From Streptomyces sp. NBC_00425 (lineage in GTDB: Bacteria > Actinomycetota > Actinomycetes > Streptomycetales > Streptomycetaceae), in contig NZ_CP107928.1 of NCBI RefSeq assembly GCF_036030735.1, positions 5,270,001-5,334,000 on the forward strand: a stretch of DNA of 64,000 nucleotides. The letters are read 5' to 3'. A program made the position numbers and the translations under genes. Of this stretch, positions 1 to 8,244 are shown in pieces. The notes under the pieces were generated by a model. That model ran no database searches and was not told where the DNA came from. It saw only the letters and a list, made by a program, of their open reading frames with translations. The first letter of the stretch is position 1; each line of letters starts with the position of its first letter.

Positions 1-25
1 AAGCACGCTCATCCGAGGAGCACCC

Positions 26-124
26 GTGGAGATCTTCTTCGAAGCCCTGCTGGTCCTGGTCTGCGTAGGCGTTCTCGCCTTCGCCGGTCTGACCGTGAAG
101 AAGCTGTACCAGGGCCAGCGCTGA
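26..124 (+). CDS. 32-residue single-helix membrane peptide
   Basis: A short frame starts at GTG and reads VEIFFEALLVLVCVGVLAFA followed by GLTVKKLYQGQR. It holds one hydrophobic helix at about residues 5-21 and a basic tail, so it is probably a membrane peptide with its tail in the cytoplasm. A good ribosome-binding site (GAGGAG, 15-20) lies five bases before the GTG. It ends 28 bases before the nitrobindin gene and may share its transcript. Function is unknown. I recall similar short frames before the nitrobindin gene in other Streptomyces, which argues that it is real. Confidence 0.6.
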   Translation: MEIFFEALLVLVCVGVLAFAGLTVKKLYQGQR

Positions 125-152
125 GACCGACCACCTCCAGGAACTGCCACTC

Positions 153-728
153 ATGATCGAGATTCCGTCCGACCTCCACAAGGACCTCGTCCCCCTCGCC
201 TTCCTGCTCGGCAGCTGGGCGGGCGCCGGCGTGCACGACTTCCCTGGATCGCAGAAGTGCAACTTCGGGCAGGAGGTCACCTTCGCGCACGACGGCCGTG
301 ACTTCCTGGAGTACCACTCCCACACGTGGGTGCTGGACAACGACGGCAACAAGGTCCGTCCCCTGGAGTCCGAGTCCGGCTTCTGGCGCATCGACGCCGA
401 CCGCAAGGTCGAGGTGACGATGGTCCGCGACGACGGCGTGGTCGAGATCTGGTACGGCGAGCTCGCCGACAAGAAGCCGCAGATCGACCTCGTCACCGAC
501 GCGGTGGCCCGCACGGCCGCCTCCGGCCCCTACACCGGCGGCAAGCGCCTGTACGGGTACGTCAAGAGCGACCTCATGTGGGTCGGCGAGAAGCAGACCC
601 CCGAGGTCGAACTGCGCCCCTACATGTCGGCCCATCTGAAGAAGGTCGTCACCCCGGAGGACGTCGAACGCTGGGCGAAGGCCCTCCCCGACGACATGCC
701 GGACGACGGAATCGCCTTCTTCAAGTAG
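153..728 (+). CDS. nitrobindin-like heme-binding beta-barrel protein (FABP family)
   Basis: The 191-residue product has the signature of bacterial nitrobindins (DUF1794/THAP4-like): an N-terminal LGSWAGAGVHDFPG motif near residues 19-32 and a conserved His in YMSAHLKKV near residue 160, the likely proximal heme ligand. Family members are small ten-stranded barrels that bind ferric heme and react with peroxynitrite or NO. It has no signal peptide or membrane segment, so it is cytoplasmic. It sits directly upstream of the nickel-responsive regulator gene nur and ends about 26 bases before the nur start. A role in reactive nitrogen detoxification is inferred from the family. Confidence 0.85.
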   Translation: MIEIPSDLHKDLVPLAFLLGSWAGAGVHDFPGSQKCNFGQEVTFAHDGRDFLEYHSHTWVLDNDGNKVRPLESESGFWRIDADRKVEVTMVRDDGVVEIWYGELADKKPQIDLVTDAVARTAASGPYTGGKRLYGYVKSDLMWVGEKQTPEVELRPYMSAHLKKVVTPEDVERWAKALPDDMPDDGIAFFK

Positions 729-754
729 TCCCGGACGGACCTAGACTCTTCTGT

Positions 755-1216
755 GTGGTGAGCACTGAAAGCACTGACTGGAAGAGCGACCTGCGGCAGC
801 GCGGATACCGCCTGACGCCGCAGCGCCAGCTTGTCCTGGAGGCCGTGGACACCCTGGAGCACGCGACCCCCGACGCGATCCTCGTGGAAGTGAGGAAGAC
901 GGCGTCGGGGGTCAACATTTCCACGGTGTACCGGACCCTGGAGCTCCTGGAGGAGCTGGGGCTGGTCAGCCACGCGCACCTGGGACACGGGGCGCCGACG
1001 TACCACCTCGCCGAGCGGCACCACCACATCCACCTGGTGTGCCGGGACTGCGACAACGTCATCGAGGCGGATGTGCAGGTAGCCGCCGAGTTCACGGCCA
1101 AGCTGCGGCAGAGCTTCGGCTTCGAGACCGACATGAAGCACTTCGCGATCTTCGGCCGCTGCCAGGACTGCACGCTCAAGGGTTCGACCGTCAAGGGTTC
1201 GCCTACCGGGTCGTAG
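755..1216 (+). CDS. nur: Nur, nickel-responsive Fur-family repressor
   Basis: A 153-residue Fur-family protein with an N-terminal winged helix (YRLTPQRQLVLEAVDTLEH, then VNISTVYRTLELLEELG) and a C-terminal metal and dimerisation domain. Visible metal-binding parts are ERHHHIHLVCRDC and the C-terminal GRCQDC pair. In S. coelicolor, Nur represses sodF and a nickel uptake cluster when nickel is present. This sequence is very close to the Nur I remember, including the HHHIH run. Tandem GTG codons at 755 and 758 are both possible. I take 755 because TAGACT (742-747) ends seven bases before it, suggesting a leaderless start. Confidence 0.88.
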   Translation: MVSTESTDWKSDLRQRGYRLTPQRQLVLEAVDTLEHATPDAILVEVRKTASGVNISTVYRTLELLEELGLVSHAHLGHGAPTYHLAERHHHIHLVCRDCDNVIEADVQVAAEFTAKLRQSFGFETDMKHFAIFGRCQDCTLKGSTVKGSPTGS

Positions 1217-1226
1217 GCTTGGCCGC

Positions 1227-2192
1227 ATGAAGAGCCCTCTGCTGTCCCTGCCCGGCGCCGTCCCCGCCGAGGGCGTGGACGAAGACGTCGCCGGTCACTA
1301 CGGCGACCTGTTCCGCGAGCAGCGCGCCCTCGCCGACGGCGCCGGTTTCGTCGACCTCTCGCACCGCGGAGTCGTCGCCGTCACCGGCGAGGACCGGCTG
1401 AGCTGGCTGCACCTCCTGCTCACCCAGCACCTCACCGACCTTCCCGTCGGCCAGGCCGCCGAGGCGCTGATCCTCTCCGCGCACGGTCACATCGAGCACG
1501 CGCTGTACCTGGTCGACGACGGCACGACGGTCTGGGCGCACGTGGAGCCCGGCACCCAGGACGCGCTGATCGCGTACCTGGAGTCGATGAAGTTCTTCTA
1601 CCGGGTCGAGGTCGCCGACCGGACCGCGGACACCGCCGTCGTCCATCTGCCCGCCGGGTCGATCGCGTCCGTCCCGCCGGGCGTCGTGGTCCGCGAGACC
1701 GCGCACGGCCGCGACCTCTTCCTGCCGCGCGCCGACCTGGAGTCGTACGCCGGACAGGCCGGTCCGCCTGCCGGGATCCTGGCCCACGAGGCGCTCCGCG
1801 TCGAGCAGCACCGTCCGCGCCTCGGCTTCGAGACCGATCACCGCACCATTCCGCACGAGCTCGGCTGGATCGGCACCGCCGTGCATCTGCAGAAGGGCTG
1901 CTACCGGGGCCAGGAGACGGTCGCCCGGGTCCAGAACCTCGGCAAGCCGCCCCGCCGCCTGGTCTTCCTCCACCTCGACGGCAGCGAGGTCCACCTGCCC
2001 GCCGCGGGCACCGAACTCCGCGTCGCCGACGAGGCGCCCGACGGCCGGAAGATCGGCTTCATCACCACGTCCGCACGCCACCACGAACTCGGCCCGGTCG
2101 CCCTGGCGTTGGTGAAGCGCAACGTCCCGGTGGACGCCCCGCTGCTGGCGGGCTCCACGGCGGCGGCGCAGGAACTCGTCGTCGAGCCCTAG
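1227..2192 (+). CDS. ygfZ: YgfZ/GcvT-like folate-binding protein
   Basis: A 321-residue member of the YgfZ family, which is related to the glycine-cleavage T-protein but lacks aminomethyltransferase activity. It helps assemble or repair some Fe-S enzymes using tetrahydrofolate. The diagnostic signature KGCYRGQE is present near residues 226-233, with its conserved Cys. The protein is cytoplasmic. Its start lies ten bases after the nur stop. TAGGCT (1214-1219) ends seven bases before the ATG, so a leaderless transcript is possible. It converges with dtd across a repetitive 149-bp spacer. Confidence 0.88.
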   Translation: MKSPLLSLPGAVPAEGVDEDVAGHYGDLFREQRALADGAGFVDLSHRGVVAVTGEDRLSWLHLLLTQHLTDLPVGQAAEALILSAHGHIEHALYLVDDGTTVWAHVEPGTQDALIAYLESMKFFYRVEVADRTADTAVVHLPAGSIASVPPGVVVRETAHGRDLFLPRADLESYAGQAGPPAGILAHEALRVEQHRPRLGFETDHRTIPHELGWIGTAVHLQKGCYRGQETVARVQNLGKPPRRLVFLHLDGSEVHLPAAGTELRVADEAPDGRKIGFITTSARHHELGPVALALVKRNVPVDAPLLAGSTAAAQELVVEP

Positions 2193-2199
2193 CGGGGAG

Positions 2200-2340
2200 C
2201 CGTCCCGGACCGGTCCCGGACCGGTCCCGGACAGGCCTCGGACCGGCTGTTCCGGGCAGGTCCCGGACCGGCCGCCCCGGGCGGGACGCCGACGAGCCGG
2301 GACCAGCCCCGGACCAGTGCCAGACCAGTTCCGGACCAGC
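2200..2340. repeat. degenerate CCGGACC-type repeats between convergent genes
   Basis: The spacer between the stops of ygfZ and dtd is almost entirely made of imperfect 11-base units of the type TCCCGGACCGG and variants such as CCGGACCAG, more than ten in a row. Many units can pair with one another, so the stretch may fold into GC-rich hairpins and act as a two-way terminator. It has no U-tract. Confidence 0.6.
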
Positions 2341-2341
2341 C

Positions 2342-2767
2342 CTAGACCTCGATCAGGACCGTGAACGGGCCGTCGTTCGTCAGCGACACCCGCATCCGCG
2401 CACCGAAGCGGCCCGTCGCCACGGTGGCCCCGAGGGCACGCAGCTGCGCCACGACCTCGTCGACGAGCGGTTCGGCGACGGGGCCCGGCGCGGCCGCGTT
2501 CCAGGTGGGCCGGCGGCCCTTGCGCGCGTCGCCGTACAGCGTGAACTGGCTGATCACCAGCAGCGGGGCGGCGATGTCACTGCAGGACTTCTCGTCGTGC
2601 AGCATCCGCACCGACCAGAGTTTGCGTGCGAGCTGGGCCGCCTTCTGCGCGGTGTCGTCATGGGTGACGCCCACCAGGACGCACAGTCCCTCGCCGCTGA
2701 TCTCGCCGACCGTCTCGCCGTCCACGACGACGCTCGCGCCGTCCACCCTCTGCACCACCGCTCGCAT
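2342..2767 (-). CDS. dtd: D-aminoacyl-tRNA deacylase
   Basis: A 141-residue DTD enzyme, the usual family length. It begins [17 protein letters not shown] and contains the two substrate motifs SQFTLYGD (near residue 73) and NDGPFTV (near residue 131). It hydrolyses D-aminoacyl-tRNA and mischarged Gly-tRNA(Ala), protecting translation in the cytoplasm. The frame stays open far upstream, but homology fixes the start at MRAVVQ. It diverges from rsiG. Confidence 0.92.
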   Translation of the reverse strand: MRAVVQRVDGASVVVDGETVGEISGEGLCVLVGVTHDDTAQKAAQLARKLWSVRMLHDEKSCSDIAAPLLVISQFTLYGDARKGRRPTWNAAAPGPVAEPLVDEVVAQLRALGATVATGRFGARMRVSLTNDGPFTVLIEV

Positions 2768-2926
2768 GCGGACCATGATGCCGGGTCGCGGGCGCGGACC
2801 GGCGACTGGCCCATTTTTGATCCTTAAGCCCCTGTCTGGGGCCGTTCGGGGGGACTCGGTCACAAAGAAGCGACTTGGGGTGGCACGATGCATTCCACAC
2901 GCCGGTCGAGGGGACGGTTGAGGCAC

Positions 2927-3493
2927 ATGAGCACACCGAGTACCGAGCGGTCGGCTGCACACCGGCCGCCCGCACAGCGCAGCGACAGCCCCGTGCTGCC
3001 CGTCGAACCGCCCGAGCAGGAGCTGGCCCGGCTGAGCCTGCCCGAACTGCGCACCCTGCGCCGGGACGCCCAGCGGGACGAGGCCGACCTCAGTTACGTA
3101 CGACGGCTGTTGCAGGGACGGATCGACATCCTGCGCGCCGAGCTGGTCCGGCGCTCGCCCACGGGCGCGGCCTCCGTGGTGGACCGGCTGCCGGAGATCC
3201 TCACGGACGGTCCGGCCCGGCACCGTTCCTCCGCGCGGCACGTCACCCTGGGCACCCCGCACAGCGAGGAGGGCAGACGGCTGGCCGCCGACATGCTGGC
3301 CGACGTCGAGCTCTCCGACCTCGACGCCCGTACGGACCTCGAGCTGCACGAGGCGATGGCCCGGCTGGTGCGCTATGAGCAGCAGGTCTCCGGCCGCCGT
3401 CAGCACCTCCAGCGGACGGCCGACGAGTCCGGCGCGGAGATCACCAGGCGTTACCGGGAGGGGGAGGCGCAGGTGGAGGACCTGCTGGTGTGA
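2927..3493 (+). CDS. rsiG: RsiG, c-di-GMP-dependent anti-sigma factor for WhiG
   Basis: RsiG holds the sporulation sigma factor WhiG inactive when loaded with c-di-GMP. Each of its two helices carries the c-di-GMP signature E(X)3S(X)2R(X)3Q(X)3D. Both copies are exact here: [16 protein letters not shown] at residues 52-67 and [16 protein letters not shown] at 151-166. The N-terminus is Pro-rich and probably disordered. I chose the ATG that begins MSTPSTERS; an in-frame ATG at 2888 would add 13 residues (MHSTRRSRG...). It diverges from dtd and stands alone. Role in development is established for the family; here it is assigned from the motif pair. Confidence 0.9.
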   Translation: MSTPSTERSAAHRPPAQRSDSPVLPVEPPEQELARLSLPELRTLRRDAQRDEADLSYVRRLLQGRIDILRAELVRRSPTGAASVVDRLPEILTDGPARHRSSARHVTLGTPHSEEGRRLAADMLADVELSDLDARTDLELHEAMARLVRYEQQVSGRRQHLQRTADESGAEITRRYREGEAQVEDLLV

Positions 3494-3663
3494 GCCCGGG
3501 GGGAGCACCGCCCCGCCCCCGCACCCGGTGCCGAACCCGGTGGCCCGAACCCGGTGGCCCGGGGCCGGCGGTCGCCGACGGACGGTCCGCGGGTGGACGG
3601 GCGGGCGCGGCCGGCGGCGATAAACGCGCGCGGCGTCCGGCCGGGCCTGCTTACGGTGACGCC

Positions 3664-4935
3664 ATGACCAGCCGAGCCAACCGATCCAGCCTCCCCGTCG
3701 ACACCCGTCTGATCACCGACTCCGAACTCCCGGACTGGATAAGGGCCCTGGACACGGGCTTCCTGCGCCCGCCGGGCGTCACCGAACAGTTGCTGGCGGA
3801 ACGCCGCGCGGCGATCTCGGAATCCCGCACCTCGGGCGCCTTCGACGCCGGCCGCTGCGTCGCCACGTTCCGCTCCTTCCCGCAGGAGCTCACCGCCGTC
3901 GGCGGCGCCGCCGTCCCAGCCGACGCGATCTCCAACGTCACCGTCTCGCCCACGCACCGCCGCCGCGGCCTGCTCACCCGGCTGATGACCGACGACCTCT
4001 CCGCCGCGAAGGAGCGCGGGGACGTCGTGGCCACGCTCATCGCGGCCGAGTACCGCATCTACGGCCGCTACGGCTTCGGTCCGGCCACCACGATGACCGA
4101 GTGGTCGATCGACGTGCCGCGCGCCGGACTGGACCCGCGCCGATCGGGTCAGCCGGAGGAGGGCCGGATCGACCTCGTCGACGGCGACGAGGTCCGCAAG
4201 ACGGGCCCCGGGCTGCACGAGCGGCTGCGGCGCGCCCAGCCCGGCGCCGTCAGCAGGAGCGACCGGTGGTGGGACGTCCAGACCGGGTTGGCGAACCCGA
4301 CCGGTGACCCCTGGACCGAGCCCTTCTACGCGGTGTACCGCTCCCCGGACGGCGAGGTGGAGGGACTGGTCGCCTACCAGGCCGACGACAAGTGGAGCGA
4401 CGCCAAGCAGCCGCTGAACACGGCGTCGGTGAGATGGCTGATCGCGGTGACCCCGGCGGCGGAGCGCGCCCTGTGGCACTACCTCTGCTCCATCGACTGG
4501 ATCACCCGGGTGACGTCGGGCCGGCGCTCCCCGGGCGACCTGCTGCCGCTCTACCTGCCGGACCCGCGCGCGGCGGCCGTCACCACGCAGGCGGACTGGC
4601 TGTGGGTGCGGATCCTGGACGTCGTGCGGGCCCTGGAGGCGCGTACCTACGACACGGCGGGAGCGATGGTGCTGGAGGTCGTCGACGGGACCGGCCCGGC
4701 CGGCGGCCGCTTCCTGCTGGACGCGACCCCCGACGGCGCCTCCTGCGTGCCGACGACCCGAAGCGCCGACCTCACTCTCGACATCGGCGAGCTGGCGACG
4801 CTGTGGCTGGGCGACGAGTCCGCGGCGCGGCTGGCGGCCCTCGGCCGGCTCCGGGAAGAACGAGCGGGCGCCGCCCGGGGGGCCGACGCCCTGCTGCGTA
4901 CGTCCGGGCGGCCTTGGTGCCCGGACATGTTCTGA
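3664..4935 (+). CDS. Eis-like GNAT N-acetyltransferase
   Basis: A 423-residue protein with the layout of Eis-type acetyltransferases: an N-terminal GNAT domain with the acetyl-CoA loop in [19 protein letters not shown] (near residues 91-109), a second GNAT-like domain, and a C-terminal sterol-carrier-like domain ([21 protein letters not shown]). It ends in the free carboxylate motif PWCPDMF, as Eis enzymes do. Mycobacterial Eis acetylates aminoglycosides and protein lysines; the substrate here is unknown. TACGGT (3652-3657) ends six bases before the ATG, with no Shine-Dalgarno, so it is probably leaderless. Confidence 0.85.
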   Translation: MTSRANRSSLPVDTRLITDSELPDWIRALDTGFLRPPGVTEQLLAERRAAISESRTSGAFDAGRCVATFRSFPQELTAVGGAAVPADAISNVTVSPTHRRRGLLTRLMTDDLSAAKERGDVVATLIAAEYRIYGRYGFGPATTMTEWSIDVPRAGLDPRRSGQPEEGRIDLVDGDEVRKTGPGLHERLRRAQPGAVSRSDRWWDVQTGLANPTGDPWTEPFYAVYRSPDGEVEGLVAYQADDKWSDAKQPLNTASVRWLIAVTPAAERALWHYLCSIDWITRVTSGRRSPGDLLPLYLPDPRAAAVTTQADWLWVRILDVVRALEARTYDTAGAMVLEVVDGTGPAGGRFLLDATPDGASCVPTTRSADLTLDIGELATLWLGDESAARLAALGRLREERAGAARGADALLRTSGRPWCPDMF

Positions 4936-5268
4936 CGGCTCCTCTCGTGAGCGGTCGGTGCGGTGTGGCAGCGGATCCATGGACCTGAACCCCTGGATCC
5001 GCTCATCCGTAGCTGTTCAGTTGTGGCTGTGCGTCGTTCTGAAGTTGTGGCTGAGCGGGTGCTGTTCAGTTGTGGCTGTACGTCGGTGCCGGCCGTGCGG
5101 GCTCCCGGCTCCCCTCCGGAAGGGGGCCCACCGGCCAACCGTCTAGAAGCTTGACCATGTCGTTGAAGTTGGCTGCCAACTTCACTGTACTTATGTCCGC
5201 TTGGAAGCGTCCTATAACCATCTCTCTTTGAACTGCCGGAAGATGGCGAGAAGTTGTAGTGTGCGGAC
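4936..5268. other. 333-bp regulatory gap before the first GntR gene
   Basis: No gene is visible. The stretch holds a 19-base direct repeat, GCTGTTCAGTTGTGGCTGT, at 5012-5030 and 5061-5079, plus a shorter related copy (GAAGTTGTGGCTG) around 5041. An operator-like palindrome with promoter hexamers follows at 5164-5191, and a second start-proximal hexamer lies at 5257. Base composition is lower in G+C than in the flanking genes. Confidence 0.55.
5164..5191 (+). promoter_or_regulatory. promoter with palindromic operator in the spacer
   Basis: TTGAAG (5164-5169) and TGTACT (5186-5191) are 16 bases apart. The spacer is occupied by a palindrome, GAAGTTGGC-T-GCCAACTTC (5165-5183), with perfect 9-base arms. 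The second GntR gene has the same arrangement at 6471-6499. An operator between -35 and -10 is typical of autorepression by a GntR-type dimer. Confidence 0.6.
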
Positions 5269-6177
5269 GTGGAGCCGGAACATGCCTCCGTCAAGGGGCG
5301 GAGGGAGGCGGAGCGGCCGCAGCCGTCACACCGTGAGGTGGCCGACGAGTTGCGCACCCGGATCAGGACCGGAGTGCTGCGGCCGGGTCAGCGCATGCCC
5401 ACGCAGGCCAAGCTGGCCAAGGAGTTCGGCGTCGAACGGGGCACCGTACGCCAGGCCCTGCGCATTCTGCAGTCGGAACGGCTTCTCAGCAACGTCTCCA
5501 AAGGGAGCCCGGCGACGGTCGCGGCGCGGTCCGAGGCGGCCGGCCTCCCGGTCGGGCCCGGCGCGGTGCCGCAGCCCTCGATGGTGGGGCTGCCGCCCCG
5601 CATCACCGCGGCCTTCGCGGCAGAGCACGTCGAGGTCGACGCCCTCTGCCTGACCGCGGTGTCGCTGACGGCCGCGATCGGCGAACCGCTGCGGCAGATC
5701 CACGCGGGGCAGCTGAAACCGGCCAAGATCGACGTCCGGGTCCTGCTGCCGTCCCGGGACATCGACCTCGCCTTCCCCGCTTTGGTGGACGGCTCGCCCA
5801 GCGGACGGCTGCAGCGCCACTGGCTCGCCCACCGCAACGCCCAGGGCCAGGTATTGCGGCACAACCTGCTGACCCTGCGTTCCACGCACGGCATCGACGT
5901 GCACGTCACCTTCCGCGCGCTGCCCTTCACTCCGCCCGTCAAGCTGTATCTGCTCAACGGGACGGAGGCGTTGTTCGCGTACTACACGGTCACCCGAGGC
6001 GAGCAGACGATCGACCAGGAGCACCTGGAGCTGTACGACGCCGAGGGCACGCGGTCGCTGCTGTTCGCCTTCGAGGAGGGCGCCGGCCCGCGGGACACGA
6101 CCTTGGTGGAGCAGTCCCGCCGGTGGTTCGACGCGCTGTGGGACACCATCAGCTCGGAGCTGGTGCTCACGAGCTGA
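5269..6177 (+). CDS. GntR-type regulator A with uncharacterised C-terminal domain
   Basis: A 302-residue protein. Residues about 20-80 form a GntR winged helix (VADELRTRIRTGVLRPGQ, TQAKLAKEFGVERGTVRQAL). The C-terminal 190 residues are neither FCD nor UTRA. Hallmarks are LTAVSLTAAIGEPL, IDVRVLLPSRDIDL, FKLYLLNG-type PPVKLYLLNGTEALFAYY and a final WFDALWDTI. Regulators B (6576) and C (8245) share this domain, and a divergent copy sits in the membrane protein at 11614. The ligand is unknown. TAGTGT (5257-5262) ends six bases before the GTG, so translation from a leaderless mRNA is likely. It overlaps the convergent small membrane gene by 11 bases. Confidence 0.85.
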   Translation: MEPEHASVKGRREAERPQPSHREVADELRTRIRTGVLRPGQRMPTQAKLAKEFGVERGTVRQALRILQSERLLSNVSKGSPATVAARSEAAGLPVGPGAVPQPSMVGLPPRITAAFAAEHVEVDALCLTAVSLTAAIGEPLRQIHAGQLKPAKIDVRVLLPSRDIDLAFPALVDGSPSGRLQRHWLAHRNAQGQVLRHNLLTLRSTHGIDVHVTFRALPFTPPVKLYLLNGTEALFAYYTVTRGEQTIDQEHLELYDAEGTRSLLFAFEEGAGPRDTTLVEQSRRWFDALWDTISSELVLTS

Positions 6178-6361
6178 CGGCGGGTCCGGTGGCCAGGAGG
6201 GCGAGGATCACGGCGCCGAGGGAACTGATGGCAGGGCTCTTGGCCTTGACGCCGACGCTGAGCAGAAGCAGACCGACGGCGCCGGTGCTGCCGTACTTCC
6301 ACTGGATGGTCTGTTCGACGCCGACGACGAAGGCGGCGCAGAGGAGGACAAGGGCGGGCAT
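6167..6361 (-). CDS. 64-residue two-helix membrane protein
   Basis: The product MPALVLLCAAFVVGVEQTIQ... has two hydrophobic segments, about residues 2-17 and 27-60, separated by a short polar turn (QWKYGSTG). A clear ribosome-binding site (AAGGGGGGAA in mRNA sense) precedes the ATG. It lies head-to-head with regulator B and tail-to-tail with regulator A, overlapping the 3' end of A by 11 bases. Function is unknown. Its position between two paralogous regulators suggests it belongs to the cluster. Confidence 0.65.
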   Translation of the reverse strand: MPALVLLCAAFVVGVEQTIQWKYGSTGAVGLLLLSVGVKAKSPAISSLGAVILALLATGPAVSS

Positions 6362-6470
6362 GGGCGGGTTCCCCCCTTCGGAGGCTGGGAGACGAGGTCC
6401 CGGATCGAGGCCGGGATCGAGATCCGGGACCGAAGTCCGGAAGTGGGAGGCAAACCTTCCGCCAACTCGC

Positions 6471-6499
6471 TTGAGTTGGCAACCAACTATGACTATGTT
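6471..6499 (+). promoter_or_regulatory. promoter with palindromic operator before regulator B
   Basis: TTGAGT (6471-6476) and TATGTT (6494-6499) are 17 bases apart and enclose AGTTGG-CAA-CCAACT (6474-6488). The core GTTGGC-NN-CCAAC and the downstream sequence (GTCC...CTTGG) match the region before regulator A, so the two promoters look duplicated and may bind the same regulator. Further AACAACTT-type half-sites lie at about 6520-6540. Confidence 0.6.
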
Positions 6500-6575
6500 G
6501 TCCCCACTTGGTGGCAACTGCTAAACAACTTTTAAACAACTCCCGTCAGATGGATGGAAGTTGTAGCGTTTGGTC

Positions 6576-7448
6576 GTGACCCAGGAGAACGTGGCAGTGA
6601 ACGGCAGCGGAAGGCTTTCACCGCAGCAGATCGCCGATGTGCTGCGCGAACGCATCCGCACCGGGGAGCTCAAGGCCGGCGACCGGCTGCCCACACAGGC
6701 CGAACTCGCCGACGAGTTCGGCGTGGAGCGCGGCGCCGTCCGCCAGGCCCTGCGGTCACTGCAGGACGACGGGCTGCTCACCAACGTGAGCAAGGGCAGC
6801 CCGCCCCGGATCGCCCAGCCGCCGGCGCCGGGCCGCGAAGAGCCCCAGCCCACGATGGTCGCCCTGGCGCCCCGGCTCACGGCCGCGTTCTCGGCACCCC
6901 ATGTGCGCGTCGACGCCGCCTGCCTCACCGCCGAAAGCCTCATCCCAGCCCTGGGCGAACCGCTGCGACTGATCCACGGGGGGCAGCTGAAGCCCGCCAG
7001 GATCGATGTGCGCATCCTGCTGCCGTCGCGGTACATCAGCCTCGCCTTCCCGGTCCCGGTCGACGGCCGCGGCGACGACGACCCGGTCCACCAGCGCTGG
7101 CTGGCCATGCGCAACGCCCAGGGTCACGTGCTCCGCCACAACCTGCAGACCCTGCGCTCGCACGGCATCGACGTCAACATCACCTTCCGCGCGCTGCCGT
7201 TCACCCCGCCGGTCAAGCTCTACCTCCTCAACGGCCAGGAGGCGCTGATGGCGTACTACATGGTCACCCGCCGCGAGGAGGCCACCGACAGCGGAACCCT
7301 GGACATGTACGACGTGCTGGGCACCGAGTCGCTCCTCTTCTCCTTCGAGAAGGCGGCCGGTCAGCGCGACGCCGCGTTCGTCGAGGAATCCCAGAAGTGG
7401 TTCGACGCCCTCTGGGAAACCATCACGACGGACCTGACACTCTCCTAG
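6576..7448 (+). CDS. GntR-type regulator B, paralogue of A
   Basis: A 290-residue paralogue of regulator A. It has the winged helix near residues 15-75 (IADVLRERIRTGELKAGD, TQAELADEFGVERGAVRQAL) and the same C-terminal domain (LTAESLIPALGEPL, IDVRILLPSRYISLAFP, FTPPVKLYLLNGQEALMAYY, WFDALWETI). I start it at GTG 6576 rather than TTG 6570 because TAGCGT (6564-6569) ends exactly six bases before it, as in A. Its stop codon TAG overlaps the GTG of the HAD gene by one base, so the two are translationally coupled. It probably regulates itself and A. Confidence 0.85.
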   Translation: MTQENVAVNGSGRLSPQQIADVLRERIRTGELKAGDRLPTQAELADEFGVERGAVRQALRSLQDDGLLTNVSKGSPPRIAQPPAPGREEPQPTMVALAPRLTAAFSAPHVRVDAACLTAESLIPALGEPLRLIHGGQLKPARIDVRILLPSRYISLAFPVPVDGRGDDDPVHQRWLAMRNAQGHVLRHNLQTLRSHGIDVNITFRALPFTPPVKLYLLNGQEALMAYYMVTRREEATDSGTLDMYDVLGTESLLFSFEKAAGQRDAAFVEESQKWFDALWETITTDLTLS

Positions 7449-8194
7449 TGACCTCTGATACGCAGCAGACTCAACAGGTGACCCCCGACACCGACACCGA
7501 GACCGCTGATCTGCGGGAGGTGATCAGACGCGCCCGCGTCGTCCTCTGGGACTTCGACGGACCCATCTGCCGTCTCTTCGCCGGTCACTCGGCGGACGTC
7601 GTGGCCGACGGCCTGGTGGAGTGGCTCGAGGGGAGGGGCCTGCACCACCTGCTGACGGATTCCGAGCGGGACTCGCTCGACCCGCACGTCGTACTGCGCG
7701 CCGTGGACCGCCGGCACCCGGGCAGCGACCTGGTCACCGAGCTGGAGGAACGCCTCACCCAGGAAGAGCTGAAGGCCACGGCCACGGCGATGCCCACGCC
7801 CTACGCCGACCCGCTGATACGCACCCTGACGGCCCGCGGCCTGCGGCTGGCGATCACCACGAACAACTCCCCCCGGGTGGTCACCACCTACCTCGCGAAC
7901 CGGGGTCTCACCTCGTGTTTCACGCCCCACGTCTACGGCCGCACCCAGGAGCTCCGCCACCTCAAGCCCCACCCGCACTGCCTGAACCTCGCCCTGCGCG
8001 CCATGGGCTCGGCGCCCGGCACCGCGCTGATGATCGGCGACACCCCCTCCGACTTCCTGGCCGCCAGGGAGGCAGGCGTCCCCTTCCTCGGCTACGCGCG
8101 TAACGAACGCAAGGAGAAACTGCTCACGGGCGCGGGCGCGACACTCGTGGTCCCGTCCCTGGAACCGGTACTGGACGCGGTCAGGAGCGCCTGA
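7448..8194 (+). CDS. HAD-superfamily phosphatase
   Basis: A 248-residue haloacid-dehalogenase-type hydrolase. Motif I is WDFDGPI (near residues 35-41), motif II TTNNS, motif III the Lys in HLKPHP, and motif IV GDTPSDFLAA. The order and spacing fit phosphoglycolate phosphatase-like enzymes with a helical cap. Small phosphorylated metabolites are the usual substrates; the actual one is unknown. The GTG start overlaps the stop of regulator B, so it is the enzyme of that operon. Regulator C follows 50 bases later on the same strand. B may sense a substrate or product of this enzyme. Confidence 0.85.
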   Translation: MTSDTQQTQQVTPDTDTETADLREVIRRARVVLWDFDGPICRLFAGHSADVVADGLVEWLEGRGLHHLLTDSERDSLDPHVVLRAVDRRHPGSDLVTELEERLTQEELKATATAMPTPYADPLIRTLTARGLRLAITTNNSPRVVTTYLANRGLTSCFTPHVYGRTQELRHLKPHPHCLNLALRAMGSAPGTALMIGDTPSDFLAAREAGVPFLGYARNERKEKLLTGAGATLVVPSLEPVLDAVRSA

Positions 8195-8244
8195 GCCCGC
8201 TCTCCGGGAGTTTGCCGGGCGGCGGGCGGCGGTACAGGCGCGGT

